A DNA stretch of 64,000 bases. It comes from Bradyrhizobium sp. CCBAU 53338. GTDB taxonomy: Bacteria > Pseudomonadota > Alphaproteobacteria > Rhizobiales > Xanthobacteraceae. The DNA lies in assembly GCF_015291665.1 (NCBI RefSeq), contig NZ_CP030048.1, forward strand, positions 2,480,001 to 2,544,000. Direction: 5' to 3'. This document shows, piece after piece, positions 1 to 9,104 of the stretch (the stretch's first letter is position 1; each line of letters opens with the position of its first letter). The position numbers were made by a program, and so were the translations under genes. A model generated the notes under the pieces. That model made no database searches and was not told the origin of the DNA. It saw only the letters and a list, made by a program, of their open reading frames with translations.

Positions 1-1503
1 ACCGAGGGTCCGCAGTGCCGAGGTGCGTACCGGCATGGTGAGCAGGCGATGGCTCGTGATGGTCCAGGCCGGGAGATCGTAGAGCGGAACGGAGTTGCGG
101 TCGCCACCGCCGCCATTGGCGGCCGGCGGATTCGTCGAGATCATGCGGGGGTAGGGATTTGCGATCTCGCTCGCCGCCAGCAGCGCCGGTTGTGCGGCGC
201 GCCCTGGCCGCGCGGCATGGCCGTTGCTCCAGATCGCATGACGCCAGCCGACAATCTCGTTGTCCGCGTCGAGATCGGCCGCGATTTCGATCGCCATCGC
301 AGCACCGAACGGCGCGTGAGACATCTCGTCTTGGCGCGACCATTGCACCCGCACCGGCCGCCCACCGGCGGCCTTGGCGAGCAGCACGGCATCGAGCGCG
401 ACATCATCGGCGGCATTGTGCCCATAGCAACCCGCGCCCTCCATGTGCTCGACGACGATGTCGTCGGCCGGCAGCTTGAGCACGATCGCAAGATCGGCGC
501 GCAGCAGATAGATGCCCTGGCTGTGCGTCCAGACATGGACACGGTCACCGTCCCATTGCGCCATCGCACAGGACGGCGCGATCGAGGCATGTGCGACATA
601 GGGGCGGGTGAATTGCCGGCGGAGCGTGCGCGCAGGCTTTGCCGCGGGCGCTGTCCTGGTGTCGATGATCGTCGTCTCGACCGGCTGGCTTCGCAGGAAG
701 GCGGCCAGATCGTTTTCATCCGGCAGCGGCTCTCCGGCCGACCATGTCGCGCCCTGGCGCAGTGCTTTCAGTGCCGCTTCCGCCGCGGCCTCGGTGGCGG
801 CAACGACGCCGGCAAAACCAGCGTCGCGGACGATCGCAATCAGCCCCGAGACGGCGCGTGCGGACGCTTCGTCGATCGCAATCAGCCTCGCGCCTGAAAT
901 CTCCGGCCTCAGCACGCGTCCGTGCAGCAGCTTCGGCAGCGCGCAGTCATGAATGAACCGCTGCCGCGCAAACACCTTGTCGGGAATGTCGATGCGCTGG
1001 GTCGAATGCCCGGCTACGCTGCGCTTGGCGGCGGACTTGGCGACATTGAGCGCCGTCGCATCGTGGTCGAGCGAAACATCGTCCGCCAGTTCCCAATAGC
1101 TGGTCCTGACATTGCCTGGACCTGAGATTGTGCCGTCCTCGACATTGAGCAGTGCCGCATCGACGCCGAGACGCTCCGAGGCCGCTGCGAGGAAGCGCTG
1201 GCGCACCTCCGCACAGACGTGGCGCAGCGCGCGGCCGGATTGCTGGATCGAGAGGCTGCCGGAGGTGACGCCCTCGTTCGGGCTTGCCACGGTCGAGGCG
1301 CGGATCATCTCGATGCGGCCGATCTCGACATCGAGCTCGTCCGCCGCGATCTGCGCCAGCGCCGTGACGATGCCCTGGCCGATCTCGACCTTGCCGGGCG
1401 AGATGGCCAGGCGGCCATCGCCCGTGAATCTCACCCAGGACGACAGTCTTGGATTGGCGGCCAGGCTGACCGGCAGTTTCGGGGCAGGGGACGGTGCACT
1501 CAT
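1..1503 (-). CDS. Molybdopterin-binding (xanthine dehydrogenase family) large subunit, C-terminus off window
   Basis: An uninterrupted leftward reading frame of 501 codons starts at the ATG at 1503 and runs off the left edge, so the C-terminal part is missing. It begins MSAPSPAPKLPVSL and contains the family's Gly-rich substrate and cofactor segments, such as VEIGQGIVTALAQ near residue 40 and RPYVAHASIAP in the middle. Proteins of this family carry the molybdenum cofactor and hydroxylate aldehydes or N-heterocycles, passing electrons to a 2Fe-2S subunit. The gene overlaps the 2Fe-2S gene by 4 bases (ATGA), so the two are translationally coupled. No separate FAD subunit is visible here, which suggests an isoquinoline-1-oxidoreductase-like two-subunit enzyme with a cytochrome partner encoded further left. 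Substrate is unknown. Confidence 0.88.
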   Translation of the reverse strand, partial: MSAPSPAPKLPVSLAANPRLSSWVRFTGDGRLAISPGKVEIGQGIVTALAQIAADELDVEIGRIEMIRASTVASPNEGVTSGSLSIQQSGRALRHVCAEVRQRFLAAASERLGVDAALLNVEDGTISGPGNVRTSYWELADDVSLDHDATALNVAKSAAKRSVAGHSTQRIDIPDKVFARQRFIHDCALPKLLHGRVLRPEISGARLIAIDEASARAVSGLIAIVRDAGFAGVVAATEAAAEAALKALRQGATWSAGEPLPDENDLAAFLRSQPVETTIIDTRTAPAAKPARTLRRQFTRPYVAHASIAPSCAMAQWDGDRVHVWTHSQGIYLLRADLAIVLKLPADDIVVEHMEGAGCYGHNAADDVALDAVLLAKAAGGRPVRVQWSRQDEMSHAPFGAAMAIEIAADLDADNEIVGWRHAIWSNGHAARPGRAAQPALLAASEIANPYPRMISTNPPAANGGGGDRNSVPLYDLPAWTITSHRLLTMPVRTSALRTLG

Positions 1504-1970
1504 CGCGTCGTCATCTCCGATGCCGCCCTGAGCACGGCGCGGACCATGCGGTTATGCGATCCGCAGCGGCAAAGGTTGCGATCGAGTGCCGCTCTGACCT
1601 CCATTTCCGTCGGCGACGGATTGCGCCTGAGCAGCGCTGCAGCGCTGATCAGGATTCCCGAGACGCAATAGCCGCATTGCAGCGCCTGTTCTGAGACGAA
1701 AGCACGTTGCAGCGGATGCGGTTGCTCGGCCGTGCCAAGGCCCTCCAGTGTAACGACATCCTTGTCTGCCACCGACCGCATCGGCATGTCGCACGAGGCC
1801 ATCGCGCGCCCGTCGACCATCACGCGGCAGGCGCCGCACTCGCCGGCGCCGCAGCCGAAATGCGCACCTGTGACACCGAGGCGGCCGCGAAGCACATCGA
1901 GCAGCGTCTGATCCGGATCGGCATCCAGAGAAACCGCCGTGCCGTTGAGTTGGAACTGAACGGTCGGCAT
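1500..1970 (-). CDS. 2Fe-2S subunit of a molybdenum hydroxylase
   Basis: A 156-residue protein with two 2Fe-2S clusters. The plant-type ferredoxin cluster ligands are C40, C45, C48 and C60 (FGCGAGECGAC). The second cluster, near the molybdenum centre, uses C99, C102, C134 and C136 (CGYC and CRC). This length and layout match the small subunit of the xanthine dehydrogenase family. I chose the ATG at 1970 (MPTVQFQLNG), which lies just after the stop of the upstream TctC gene. An alternative ATG at 2012 would overlap that gene by 29 bases and add an unconserved tail. It is the electron-transfer partner of the large subunit encoded directly downstream. Confidence 0.9.
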   Translation of the reverse strand: MPTVQFQLNGTAVSLDADPDQTLLDVLRGRLGVTGAHFGCGAGECGACRVMVDGRAMASCDMPMRSVADKDVVTLEGLGTAEQPHPLQRAFVSEQALQCGYCVSGILISAAALLRRNPSPTEMEVRAALDRNLCRCGSHNRMVRAVLRAASEMTTR

Positions 1971-1983
1971 GACCGGCGCGGCC

Positions 1984-2964
1984 TCAGGACTTGCTGAACT
2001 TCTTGACGACATCGGCCCATTTCACAATGTCGCCGCGCAGGAACCTGTCGAACTCCTCCGACGTCATCGACATGGGTACCGCACCCTGCTCGGTCCAGAG
2101 CTTGACGATGTCGGGCCGCTTCACCAGCGCGTTCACGGCCGAATTGAGCTTGTCGATGACCGGCTTTGGCGTGCCCGCAGGGGCCATCAGGCCGAGCCAG
2201 ATCGTCGCTTCGTATCCGGGAACGCCGGCCTCGCCTGCGGTCGGCACGTTCGGCAGCACCGCGGAGCGTTGCTTGCCGGTGGTCGCGAGCGCGCGAACCT
2301 GGTTTTCGCCGATGTTCGGCGCCATCGCCGGCACCGCATCGATCATCATCTGCACTTGGCCGCCGATCACGCCGCTGCGCGCCTCGCCGCTGTTGCGGTA
2401 GGGGACGTGGACGAGGTCGATGCCCGCCATCGCTTTGAACAGCTCGCCTGCCATGTGATACGGCGTGCCCTGGCCGGAGGAGGCGTAGTTCAGCTTGCCC
2501 GGTTGCGCCTTGGCGAGCGCGATGAACTCGGCAAGCGTCTTCGCCGGGACCTGCGGGTTCACCACGATGACGAGATCGGAATAATTCACCGGCGCGATCG
2601 GTGCGAGGTCGCGCATCAGATCGTACTTGCGCTGCTCCGGCGTCAGTAGCGATTCATTCGCGGTCTGGGTGTTGGACATCATCAGCAATGTGTAGCCGTC
2701 GGCCGGCGATTTCGCGGCTTCGACCGTGCCGATCACGCCGCCGGCGCCGGTGCGGTTCTCGACCACGAAGGGCTGGCCAAAGCGCTCCTGAAGCGCCTGG
2801 CCGATCAAACGGGCCGCGACGTCGGCCGGCCCGCCGGCGCCGAAGGGAACGACGATGCGGACCGCATGCGCGGGATAATCCTGTGCCGTGGACGGGCTCG
2901 CGGAGAATGCAGCAAGCAGGCCGGCGGCCAGCGCCAGCAGAATTTGTCGGGCCGTCACACCCAC
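1984..2964 (-). CDS. TctC/Bug-family periplasmic solute-binding protein
   Basis: A 326-residue protein with a clear signal peptide (hydrophobic stretch about residues 8-22, AxA-type site near STAQD). It carries the Bug-family hallmarks YPAHAVRIVVPFGAGGPADV near the mature N-terminus and a TGAGGVIG motif. Such receptors bind carboxylates in the periplasm and usually deliver them to a TctA/TctB membrane pair. No tctA or tctB lies beside it, so it is an orphan receptor. It is first in a leftward operon with the molybdenum hydroxylase genes (13 bases to the next start), which suggests that it captures the substrate or product of that enzyme. The ligand cannot be read from sequence. Confidence 0.9.
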   Translation of the reverse strand: MGVTARQILLALAAGLLAAFSASPSTAQDYPAHAVRIVVPFGAGGPADVAARLIGQALQERFGQPFVVENRTGAGGVIGTVEAAKSPADGYTLLMMSNTQTANESLLTPEQRKYDLMRDLAPIAPVNYSDLVIVVNPQVPAKTLAEFIALAKAQPGKLNYASSGQGTPYHMAGELFKAMAGIDLVHVPYRNSGEARSGVIGGQVQMMIDAVPAMAPNIGENQVRALATTGKQRSAVLPNVPTAGEAGVPGYEATIWLGLMAPAGTPKPVIDKLNSAVNALVKRPDIVKLWTEQGAVPMSMTSEEFDRFLRGDIVKWADVVKKFSKS

Positions 2965-3191
2965 CTCCCTGGACTCGTTTTGTTTGATGGCACTGTAGCG
3001 GCAGCCGGAGCGGGCTGTCGACGCCTCACAAAGTCGATTTCATCAGGAATATCTGGCGCTTTTCGGTGTGGCAGCGCGGCATTTCGCGCTCGCGGGAGGA
3101 ACGGGCCACACGTACGGCTTGAGCATTATGCATGGGCACTGCCGGATAAATGCCCTCGGCTCAACGGTATTTTGATGTTACCAAATTGGTC

Positions 3192-5282
3192 ATGAACCAG
3201 CACGCCAAGATCGAGATCCGCCACTCCACCTGTCCGCATGATTGCCCGTCGGCCTGCGCGCTCGATGTCGAGGTGGTCGAAGGGCGCAGCATCGGCCGCG
3301 TTCGCGGTTCGAAAAAGCAGACCTATACGGCCGGCGTGGTTTGCGCCAAGGTCGCTCGCTATGCCGAACGCATCCATCATCCGGAAAGGGTGACGTTTCC
3401 GATGCGCCGGATCGGACCCAAGGGCTCCGGGCAGTTTGCGCGGATCACCTGGGACGAGGCGCTGGACGAGATCGCCGATCGCTTCAACCAGGCGGAGCGC
3501 GAGTTCGGCGCGGAATCGATCTGGCCCTACTACTATGCCGGCACGATGGGCCTGGTGATGCGCGACGGTCTCAACCGTCTCACCCATGTGAAGAAATATT
3601 CGCGCTTCTATCAGACCATCTGCGCCAACGTCGGGCGCATCGGCTTTGCGATCGGCACCGGCAGGATCGCCGGCGTCGACCCCCGCGAGATGGCGCTGTC
3701 CGATCTCGTCGTGATCTGGGGCACCAATCCCGTCAACACGCAGGTCAACGTGATGACGCATGCCGCGCGTGCACGGAAGGAGCGTGGCGCCAGGATCGCG
3801 GCCGTCGACATCTACGACAACGAGACCATGAAGCAGGCGGACATCAAGATCCTGCTGCGGCCGGGCACCGACGGCGCGTTCGCCTGCGGCGTGATCCATG
3901 TGCTGTTCCGCGACGGCTACGCCGACCGCGCCTATATGGACAAGTACACCGACTGCCCGAACGAACTCGAGGCGCACCTGAAGACGCGTACGCCGGAATG
4001 GGCTTCCGCCATCTGCGGCGTGCCGGTGGCGGAGATCGAGGCCTTTGCCAAAGCCGTCGGCGAGACCAAACGGACGTTCTTCCGCCTCGGCTACGGTTTC
4101 ACACGCTCGCGCAACGGTGCAACACAGATGCACGCGGCGAACTGCATTCCCGCGGTGACCGGCGCCTGGCAACATGAAGGCGGCGGTGCCTTCTTCAACA
4201 ATTATGCGCTGTGGCACTTCAACGAATCCGTCATCGAAGGCCATGACGCGATCGACAAGACGGTCCGCGCGCTCGACCAGTCGCAGGTCGGCCGCATCCT
4301 CACCGGCGATGCCGAGGCCCTGCTCGGCAAGGGCCCGGTCAAGGCGATGCTGATCCAGAACACCAATCCGATGACGGTGGCACCGGAGCAGGCGCTCGTG
4401 CGGCAGGGCTTTGCGCGCGAGGATCTGTTCGTCGCGGTGCATGAGCAGTTCATGACCGAGACGGCACAGATGGCCGACATCGTGCTGCCGGCGACGATGT
4501 TCATGGAGCATGACGATCTCTATTACGGCGGTGGCCACCAGCACATTTCCGTCGGTCCCAAGCTGATCGACCCGCCTGGCGAATGCCGCTCCAACCACCA
4601 GCTGTTGCAGGCGCTGGCGCCGCGGCTTGGCGCGAAGCATCCGGGCTTCGAGATGACGCCGCGCGAGTTGATCGACACGACCTTGAGGCTGAGCGACCAC
4701 GGCGACATCGCCGGGCTCGAGGCCGACATCTGGCGCGATCTGCAGCCGGACTTCCGCACCTCGCATTATCTCGATGGCTTCGCGCATCCAGACGGGAAAT
4801 TCCATTTCAAAGCCGATTGGGCGCATCCGCCGTTCGGCCAGACCATGGGCGATTTCGACAAGATGCCGTCATTTCCGGATCATTGGGCGGTGATCGAGCA
4901 CACCGATCAGGTCCATCCGTTCCGCCTCGCGACCAGCCCCTCGCGCAGCTTCCTCAACACCACCTTCAACGAAACCCCGTCCTCGCAGGCACGCGAGGGC
5001 AAAGCGAGCGTGATGATCCATCCGCTGGATGCCGCCGCGCTCGACATCGCCGATGGCGACGCGGTGACGCTCGGCAACATCAGGGGCGAGACCACGCTGA
5101 TCGCGGTGCTGTTCGAGGGCGTACGGCGCGGCGTGCTGATCGCCGAGTCCGTGCATCCGAACAGAAATCATATCGGTGGTCGCGGCATCAACATGCTGAC
5201 AGGTGCCGATACCATCGCTCCCATCGGTGGCGCTGCGTTCCACGACAACAAGGTCTGGATCAGGAAAGCGGCCACGGCTTGA
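3192..5282 (+). CDS. Molybdopterin oxidoreductase (formate dehydrogenase/DMSO reductase superfamily)
   Basis: A 696-residue protein. The N-terminus carries a 4Fe-4S motif, C14, C18, C22 and C51 (STCPHDCPSAC), followed by the molybdopterin oxidoreductase domain and a C-terminal molydopterin-dinucleotide-binding domain (starting about residue 575, with HPLDAAALDIADGD and a HPNRNHIGGRGINML segment). A conserved YQTICANVGRIG segment lies near residue 150. The family transfers oxygen or hydride in the cytoplasm unless exported, and no twin-arginine signal is seen. I used the ATG at 3192, because the Fe-S motif sits at the normal distance from it. An in-frame ATG at 3150 would add 14 unrelated residues. 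There is no obvious Shine-Dalgarno site. The gene is divergent from the TctC operon and followed by a crotonase. Confidence 0.88.
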   Translation: MNQHAKIEIRHSTCPHDCPSACALDVEVVEGRSIGRVRGSKKQTYTAGVVCAKVARYAERIHHPERVTFPMRRIGPKGSGQFARITWDEALDEIADRFNQAEREFGAESIWPYYYAGTMGLVMRDGLNRLTHVKKYSRFYQTICANVGRIGFAIGTGRIAGVDPREMALSDLVVIWGTNPVNTQVNVMTHAARARKERGARIAAVDIYDNETMKQADIKILLRPGTDGAFACGVIHVLFRDGYADRAYMDKYTDCPNELEAHLKTRTPEWASAICGVPVAEIEAFAKAVGETKRTFFRLGYGFTRSRNGATQMHAANCIPAVTGAWQHEGGGAFFNNYALWHFNESVIEGHDAIDKTVRALDQSQVGRILTGDAEALLGKGPVKAMLIQNTNPMTVAPEQALVRQGFAREDLFVAVHEQFMTETAQMADIVLPATMFMEHDDLYYGGGHQHISVGPKLIDPPGECRSNHQLLQALAPRLGAKHPGFEMTPRELIDTTLRLSDHGDIAGLEADIWRDLQPDFRTSHYLDGFAHPDGKFHFKADWAHPPFGQTMGDFDKMPSFPDHWAVIEHTDQVHPFRLATSPSRSFLNTTFNETPSSQAREGKASVMIHPLDAAALDIADGDAVTLGNIRGETTLIAVLFEGVRRGVLIAESVHPNRNHIGGRGINMLTGADTIAPIGGAAFHDNKVWIRKAATA

Positions 5283-5414
5283 GCCGCGCTCGCGTTGTGT
5301 TTTCCTGCAAATTTGTGTCGAGGCGCTAAAGCCGCGCCTTCTGACAGATTGCCCTTGCACCTCGCGCCGAAGCTGCCGCAAATGGCTGCAGACCGGGAGC
5401 AAGGATTGAGCCGC

Positions 5415-6197
5415 ATGACCGACAGCACGGGCGTCATCACGGAGAAGCGCGGCCAGGCGTTCTGGATCACCATCAACCGGCCGGAGAAGCGCAACGCGCT
5501 GAACGGCGACGTGATCGCCGGCATCGCGCGCGGCTATCGCGACGCGCATGACGACAAGGACGTTCGCGTCATCGTGCTGACCGGCGCGGGCGACAAGGCG
5601 TTTTGCGCCGGCGCGGACTTGCAGAATTCCGGTGCGGCGTTCGCGATGGATCATTCCAGGCCCAATGTCGATTATGCCGATCTGCTGCGCCTTTCGCAGA
5701 ACGCGACCAAGCCCGCGATCGCGCGCGTCGGCGGCGTCTGCATGGCCGGCGGCATGGGCCTGTTGTGCATGACCGACATGGCGGTCGCAGCGGATCATGT
5801 CATCTTCGGCCTTCCGGAGGTGAAGGTCGGCGTGTTTCCTATGCAGGTGCTGAGCCTGTTGCAGCAGATCGCGCCGCGGCGCCTGATCAACGAATGGGCG
5901 CTTACCGGTGAGCCGTTCGACGCGAAGGCGGCAAAGGACGCAGGCCTTTTGAATTACGTCGTGCCGACAGCCGAACTCGACGCCAAGGTCGACTGGCTGA
6001 TCGGCCGCATCGTCGACAAATCTCCGACTGCGATCCGCCGCGGCAAATACGCCATGCGCGCGATCGCCGCGATGTCGTTCGACGAGAGCATCGCCTACAC
6101 CGAAAGCCAGATCGCATTGCTGGCGATGACCGAGGATGCCAAGGAAGGGCTGAAGGCGTTCGGCGAGAAGCGCAAGCCGGTCTGGACGGGAAAATAA
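5415..6197 (+). CDS. Crotonase (enoyl-CoA hydratase/isomerase family)
   Basis: A 260-residue crotonase-fold protein. It has the oxyanion-hole segments TGAGDKAFCAGADL and GGVCMAGGMGLL, and LPEVKVGVFP after them. Of the two glutamates used by true enoyl-CoA hydratases, the one in LPEVK is present. The one normally found in GGxxEL is replaced in GGMGLL, so isomerase, hydrolase or another crotonase reaction is possible. The ATG at 5415 has a GGGAGCAAGGA ribosome site just upstream. A reading frame open from 5295 would add 40 unconserved residues. It lies 132 bases after the molybdopterin oxidoreductase gene on the same strand and may be co-transcribed with it. Confidence 0.86.
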   Translation: MTDSTGVITEKRGQAFWITINRPEKRNALNGDVIAGIARGYRDAHDDKDVRVIVLTGAGDKAFCAGADLQNSGAAFAMDHSRPNVDYADLLRLSQNATKPAIARVGGVCMAGGMGLLCMTDMAVAADHVIFGLPEVKVGVFPMQVLSLLQQIAPRRLINEWALTGEPFDAKAAKDAGLLNYVVPTAELDAKVDWLIGRIVDKSPTAIRRGKYAMRAIAAMSFDESIAYTESQIALLAMTEDAKEGLKAFGEKRKPVWTGK

Positions 6198-6440
6198 GAG
6201 CGCCCGACGTCGCCTTCGAACTGCGCGTGCCCGCGATAGCGCCCCGCACTGCCTCCGAACCGGAGAGGGCGAGCAAGCCGAAGGGAGACGCTAATCTTCG
6301 GCGATCTGCCTAAATTTTAGACATTTTGGCTTTGCGCCTGTTTATTAATCTGAATTGCTGTCCCGGAGACGGTCCGACCGACTGTGGGCGTATGGACGGC
6401 ACACACGACGACCGGGCGGACCATGACATCGTTGGGGCAT

Positions 6441-6469
6441 TCCAAAAGCGAAAACTTTTCGCATTTGGA
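6441..6469. promoter_or_regulatory. 29-bp near-perfect palindrome upstream of mobilisation genes
   Basis: Arms TCCAAA-a-GCGAAAA (6441-6454) and TTTTCGC-a-TTTGGA (6456-6469) are symmetric around C6455, with one mismatched pair. The site lies 115 bases before the first gene of the accessory island and 42 bases before a possible -35 box. Symmetry and position suit a dimeric repressor operator or a plasmid-type binding site. A run of five T follows the right arm, so a weak terminator is an alternative. The remainder of the 6198-6583 gap shows no gene. Confidence 0.5.
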
Positions 6470-6510
6470 TTTTTCCCAAACCGTACCAAGTTGCCATCAT
6501 TCGGAAAAGA

Positions 6511-6538
6511 TTGACGTTTTTCCGTTTTCGTGTACCCT
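6511..6538 (+). promoter_or_regulatory. Possible sigma-70 promoter of the accessory island
   Basis: TTGACG (6511-6516) is followed after 16 bases by TACCCT (6533-6538). The -35 match is good and the -10 match weak. It sits about 45 bases before the ATG at 6584. Flanking arms CGGAAAA and TTTTCCG (6502-6508 and 6518-6524) overlap the -35 box and may be another operator half-site pair. Confidence 0.3.
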
Positions 6539-6583
6539 GGTTCCGGATACATTCAAGCGAGAGAGCGTTGGAGCGGCGCGACC

Positions 6584-7219
6584 ATGATGGGCGGCGAGCA
6601 GTTCGACTATGGCCAAATTGAACCCGAGGTACGGGACAGGCTGGAGGAACTCGCGGGTGTCATCCTGGAGGGCGAGAAGCGGCTGACATGCAGCGCCTTG
6701 GTGATCGGCGCCGCGCTGGTCGAAGCCAAGCAGCATTTTGCACACGGTATATTCGCGAGGTGGTGTCGTGTGGTCTTGAAAATCGAGCCGCGGACGGCGC
6801 AACTGCGCATGAATGCCGCGCATCTGTTCCAGCGCCACGGCGATGACGTGTGCCTGCTGCCGTTGACCGCCGCGCAGTATCTGGGCGCTGCATCCGTGGA
6901 CGAGGTTACGGTGCTCGAAGTGCTCGCGCGTGTGCGGCGCGGGGAGCGGGTGACGGTCAAGTGGGTCGAGCAAACGATCCGCCGCGACAAGGGGGGCTCC
7001 GCCAAAATGGAGACCGACGAGGCTCAGTCGGCCCAGATCGCGGCGATGATCACGGCGACGTTGGACCTCCGCGGTTGCCGGCTCTTGCACGCCTTTCTCG
7101 AGGAGCGGCCGTCGGCTCGTCAGTTCATGGCGGATCTTGCCGACCGTGCAGCCACGAAGATTCGCACGAGCCGCGGCGCACGGGTGACGCCCGCCATGCT
7201 CAGCCTGCCCGCACCCTGA
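6584..7219 (+). CDS. DUF3102-like protein, first gene of accessory island
   Basis: A 211-residue protein. Residues about 35-80 (GAALVEAKQHFAHGIFARWC, then a segment like RTAQLRMNAAH) resemble the DUF3102 domain found on plasmids and phages, where a helical region describes an 'effort/step' pattern before a helix-turn-helix-like part. The function of that domain is not established, and a DNA-binding regulatory role is an inference. The start at 6584 has GGAG about 10 bases upstream. It is the first gene after the palindrome at 6441-6469, so autoregulation is possible. The C-terminal half (from about residue 150) is unrecognised. Confidence 0.62.
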   Translation: MMGGEQFDYGQIEPEVRDRLEELAGVILEGEKRLTCSALVIGAALVEAKQHFAHGIFARWCRVVLKIEPRTAQLRMNAAHLFQRHGDDVCLLPLTAAQYLGAASVDEVTVLEVLARVRRGERVTVKWVEQTIRRDKGGSAKMETDEAQSAQIAAMITATLDLRGCRLLHAFLEERPSARQFMADLADRAATKIRTSRGARVTPAMLSLPAP

Positions 7220-7303
7220 TCGGGCATTCCAACGTCGTGACGTGCGACATTCGAAGGAGCCGGACGACCTGTTTTTCGTTCATCATGTGAGAGCAACGGC
7301 GCG

Positions 7304-7729
7304 ATGATTCTCGACGAATTGCTGCAACCGATCGTTGATGCGCTGGCCGCGACCGAGCTGGGCGCTCCGAAAACGCAAGCCGTGATCGACCGGCATATCA
7401 AGACGTTCGACGGGATGTTGGAGCTTGGCTTGACCTACAAGCAGATCGCTGAGGGTCTGAACGTCCGCGGAGCGCGGGGGCGCACCGGAGCCAAATTCAC
7501 CGAGCAATCGCTCTACACCTTCATCAGCCGCGCCAGGGCGAGGAAGGATCGCCCGCCTGCGGCAGAAACAAAGCGGCCGTCCGCTCGAACAACCGATTTC
7601 GGCCGGCCGTCGCCGCCGAGCGCGGCGCAGAATTCGCCGATACTCGACCGGTTCAGGGAATGCATCGAGCAGGCCCGGGCCCACGCCGCCATGGACGAGC
7701 TTCTGTTCCGCCGCGGAAAGTCGCGGTAG
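7304..7729 (+). CDS. Probable TraK-like mobilisation accessory protein
   Basis: A 141-residue protein. The N-terminal 75 residues (LELGLTYKQIAEGLNVRG, then KFTEQSLYTFISRARARK) look like a small helix-turn-helix followed by the 'FTeqSlysaisRAR' signature that I associate with TraK-type relaxosome proteins. The rest is a charged linker and a short helical tail. TraK proteins bind the transfer origin and assist the relaxase. Its place upstream of a TraL-like ATPase, an RHH protein and a relaxase supports this. An ACGTC-GT-GACGT inverted repeat lies at 7232-7243, in the gap before it, and might mark an oriT. The family assignment is from motif memory and would need a profile search. Confidence 0.55.
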   Translation: MILDELLQPIVDALAATELGAPKTQAVIDRHIKTFDGMLELGLTYKQIAEGLNVRGARGRTGAKFTEQSLYTFISRARARKDRPPAAETKRPSARTTDFGRPSPPSAAQNSPILDRFRECIEQARAHAAMDELLFRRGKSR

Positions 7730-7734
7730 CGGGC

Positions 7735-8985
7735 ATGCTTGCCGAGGAGGACCGCACCGAGGTTCAGAGGTTATTGCGCCGGGTCCGCCGTCCTACCGTC
7801 GACGTCGCGGTTCAGGTCCACGTTCTCGAGCAGGCCGCATCGTCCTTTCGACGCCGAAGTGCGCGGCGCAGATCGTCGGCTCGTATCGGAGAGGTCGTCC
7901 TGCAATTGTCCGCGCTCGTGAACGCGGCACACCAAGCGGCTCGCGCCGGCGCGTGCTCCATCCCGTCGGAAATATTGCCCGAGACGTTCGACGCGCTGGT
8001 CGGGCGCTATCCATTCTCGAACGTCGACATGGCCCCGGTCACGGGCGAGACGTTGAAGAATACGGGCGGTCGCGCGGGTTTTTCCCGGACGGCGGTGATA
8101 TCGGCGCCCGTCGAGCCCCATGTTGTGAATGCGGCGCTGCGCCAGTTCCCGGGTCGACCGCATCTGGTGGCGGTCAGGTCGACAGCCTTTCCGTTTGACG
8201 CGGCGCAGAACTACTTCTTCGAGGGGTTGGAAAGGCCGACTGCGGACGATCTGAGGAGGCGGCTCGAGGATTTTATCGTTGGAATGGCGGATGTCGCGCC
8301 TGGTTTTCTCGAACATGTGCGCGATCGCGTGTGTCTGGCGACGCGAGATCCGGAACGGCAGAACCGGGGACGGCGAACGCTCTACGACTGGGCCGAGCCG
8401 TCGCCCGAGGCCCGTCTGGTGTGGGACGTGCTCGAGGCGGTCCTGCAGCCGATGACGGAGCGGCCGAAGGCGGCGGTTCAGGAGGTCATCGTTAGGATCG
8501 TCGATCTGCTGGCGGGGTCGATCGTCGCAGACGGCATCCGGTCCGACGTCATTTCGGCGATGTCGACGATCTGGGTCGCCAGCTGCCAGCACCATATCGT
8601 TGCAAGGCGTCTGTCGGGATTGCTCGACGATGCGCCACGGCAGCCGCGGACGCCGCGCCGCCTGCGTCGGCGCGGCTTCTGGATCGCCTGCCATGGCGCC
8701 GTGCGCGACTCGGCCGCAGAACTCTGGCGCCGTGCGTGCATGGGCGACCATCGCCACGTCGCGCAGCTCGGCGGCGCTTCCAAGCCCTTCGATGCGAGGT
8801 CAGCCTCGCTCGCCGTCGACATCGGCAACCCGCCGAAAGGCCGCGCTACTGGACTTCCGGTGCCGACCCTCGATCTCGCCGCCGCGGCCACCGCCGGGAC
8901 GACTTTTCGATTTCTCCGCAGCCTTGCAAAATCCTGCGCGGTTCGGCTCTGCCCGCAAGCCGAGCCCGACGTCCTCAGACGATAG
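7735..8985 (+). CDS. Unknown protein of the mobilisation island
   Basis: A 416-residue reading frame of unknown function. It starts at the ATG at 7735, five bases after the TraK-like gene's stop. The first 320 residues are well-formed, with amphipathic helices and a YPFSNVDM segment. No catalytic motif or membrane segment was recognised. The last 100 residues are rich in Arg, Ala and Pro and read less like a folded domain, so a frameshift near 8650 or a disordered tail are both possible. A long antisense frame (7771-8757) is a composition shadow. Its position inside the relaxase operon suggests a mobilisation or plasmid-maintenance role, without direct evidence. Confidence 0.55.
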   Translation: MLAEEDRTEVQRLLRRVRRPTVDVAVQVHVLEQAASSFRRRSARRRSSARIGEVVLQLSALVNAAHQAARAGACSIPSEILPETFDALVGRYPFSNVDMAPVTGETLKNTGGRAGFSRTAVISAPVEPHVVNAALRQFPGRPHLVAVRSTAFPFDAAQNYFFEGLERPTADDLRRRLEDFIVGMADVAPGFLEHVRDRVCLATRDPERQNRGRRTLYDWAEPSPEARLVWDVLEAVLQPMTERPKAAVQEVIVRIVDLLAGSIVADGIRSDVISAMSTIWVASCQHHIVARRLSGLLDDAPRQPRTPRRLRRRGFWIACHGAVRDSAAELWRRACMGDHRHVAQLGGASKPFDARSASLAVDIGNPPKGRATGLPVPTLDLAAAATAGTTFRFLRSLAKSCAVRLCPQAEPDVLRR

Positions 8986-9104
8986 ATATCGCTTCTTCGA
9001 CGGATGGCGACAATCTACGACATTTTCGACGCAGGGTTCGTGGGAGCCTTGTTCGTCGAGCCGTGCCCTATTCAGCTGCTCATCGATAGAGGAGAAGTGG
9101 CTGG

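Noticed and set aside
3126-4826. A 566-codon leftward frame opposite the molybdopterin oxidoreductase gene
   Set aside because: Antisense shadow with composition like that of the opposite strand's codon pattern. The rightward frame has an intact Fe-S motif and domain order.
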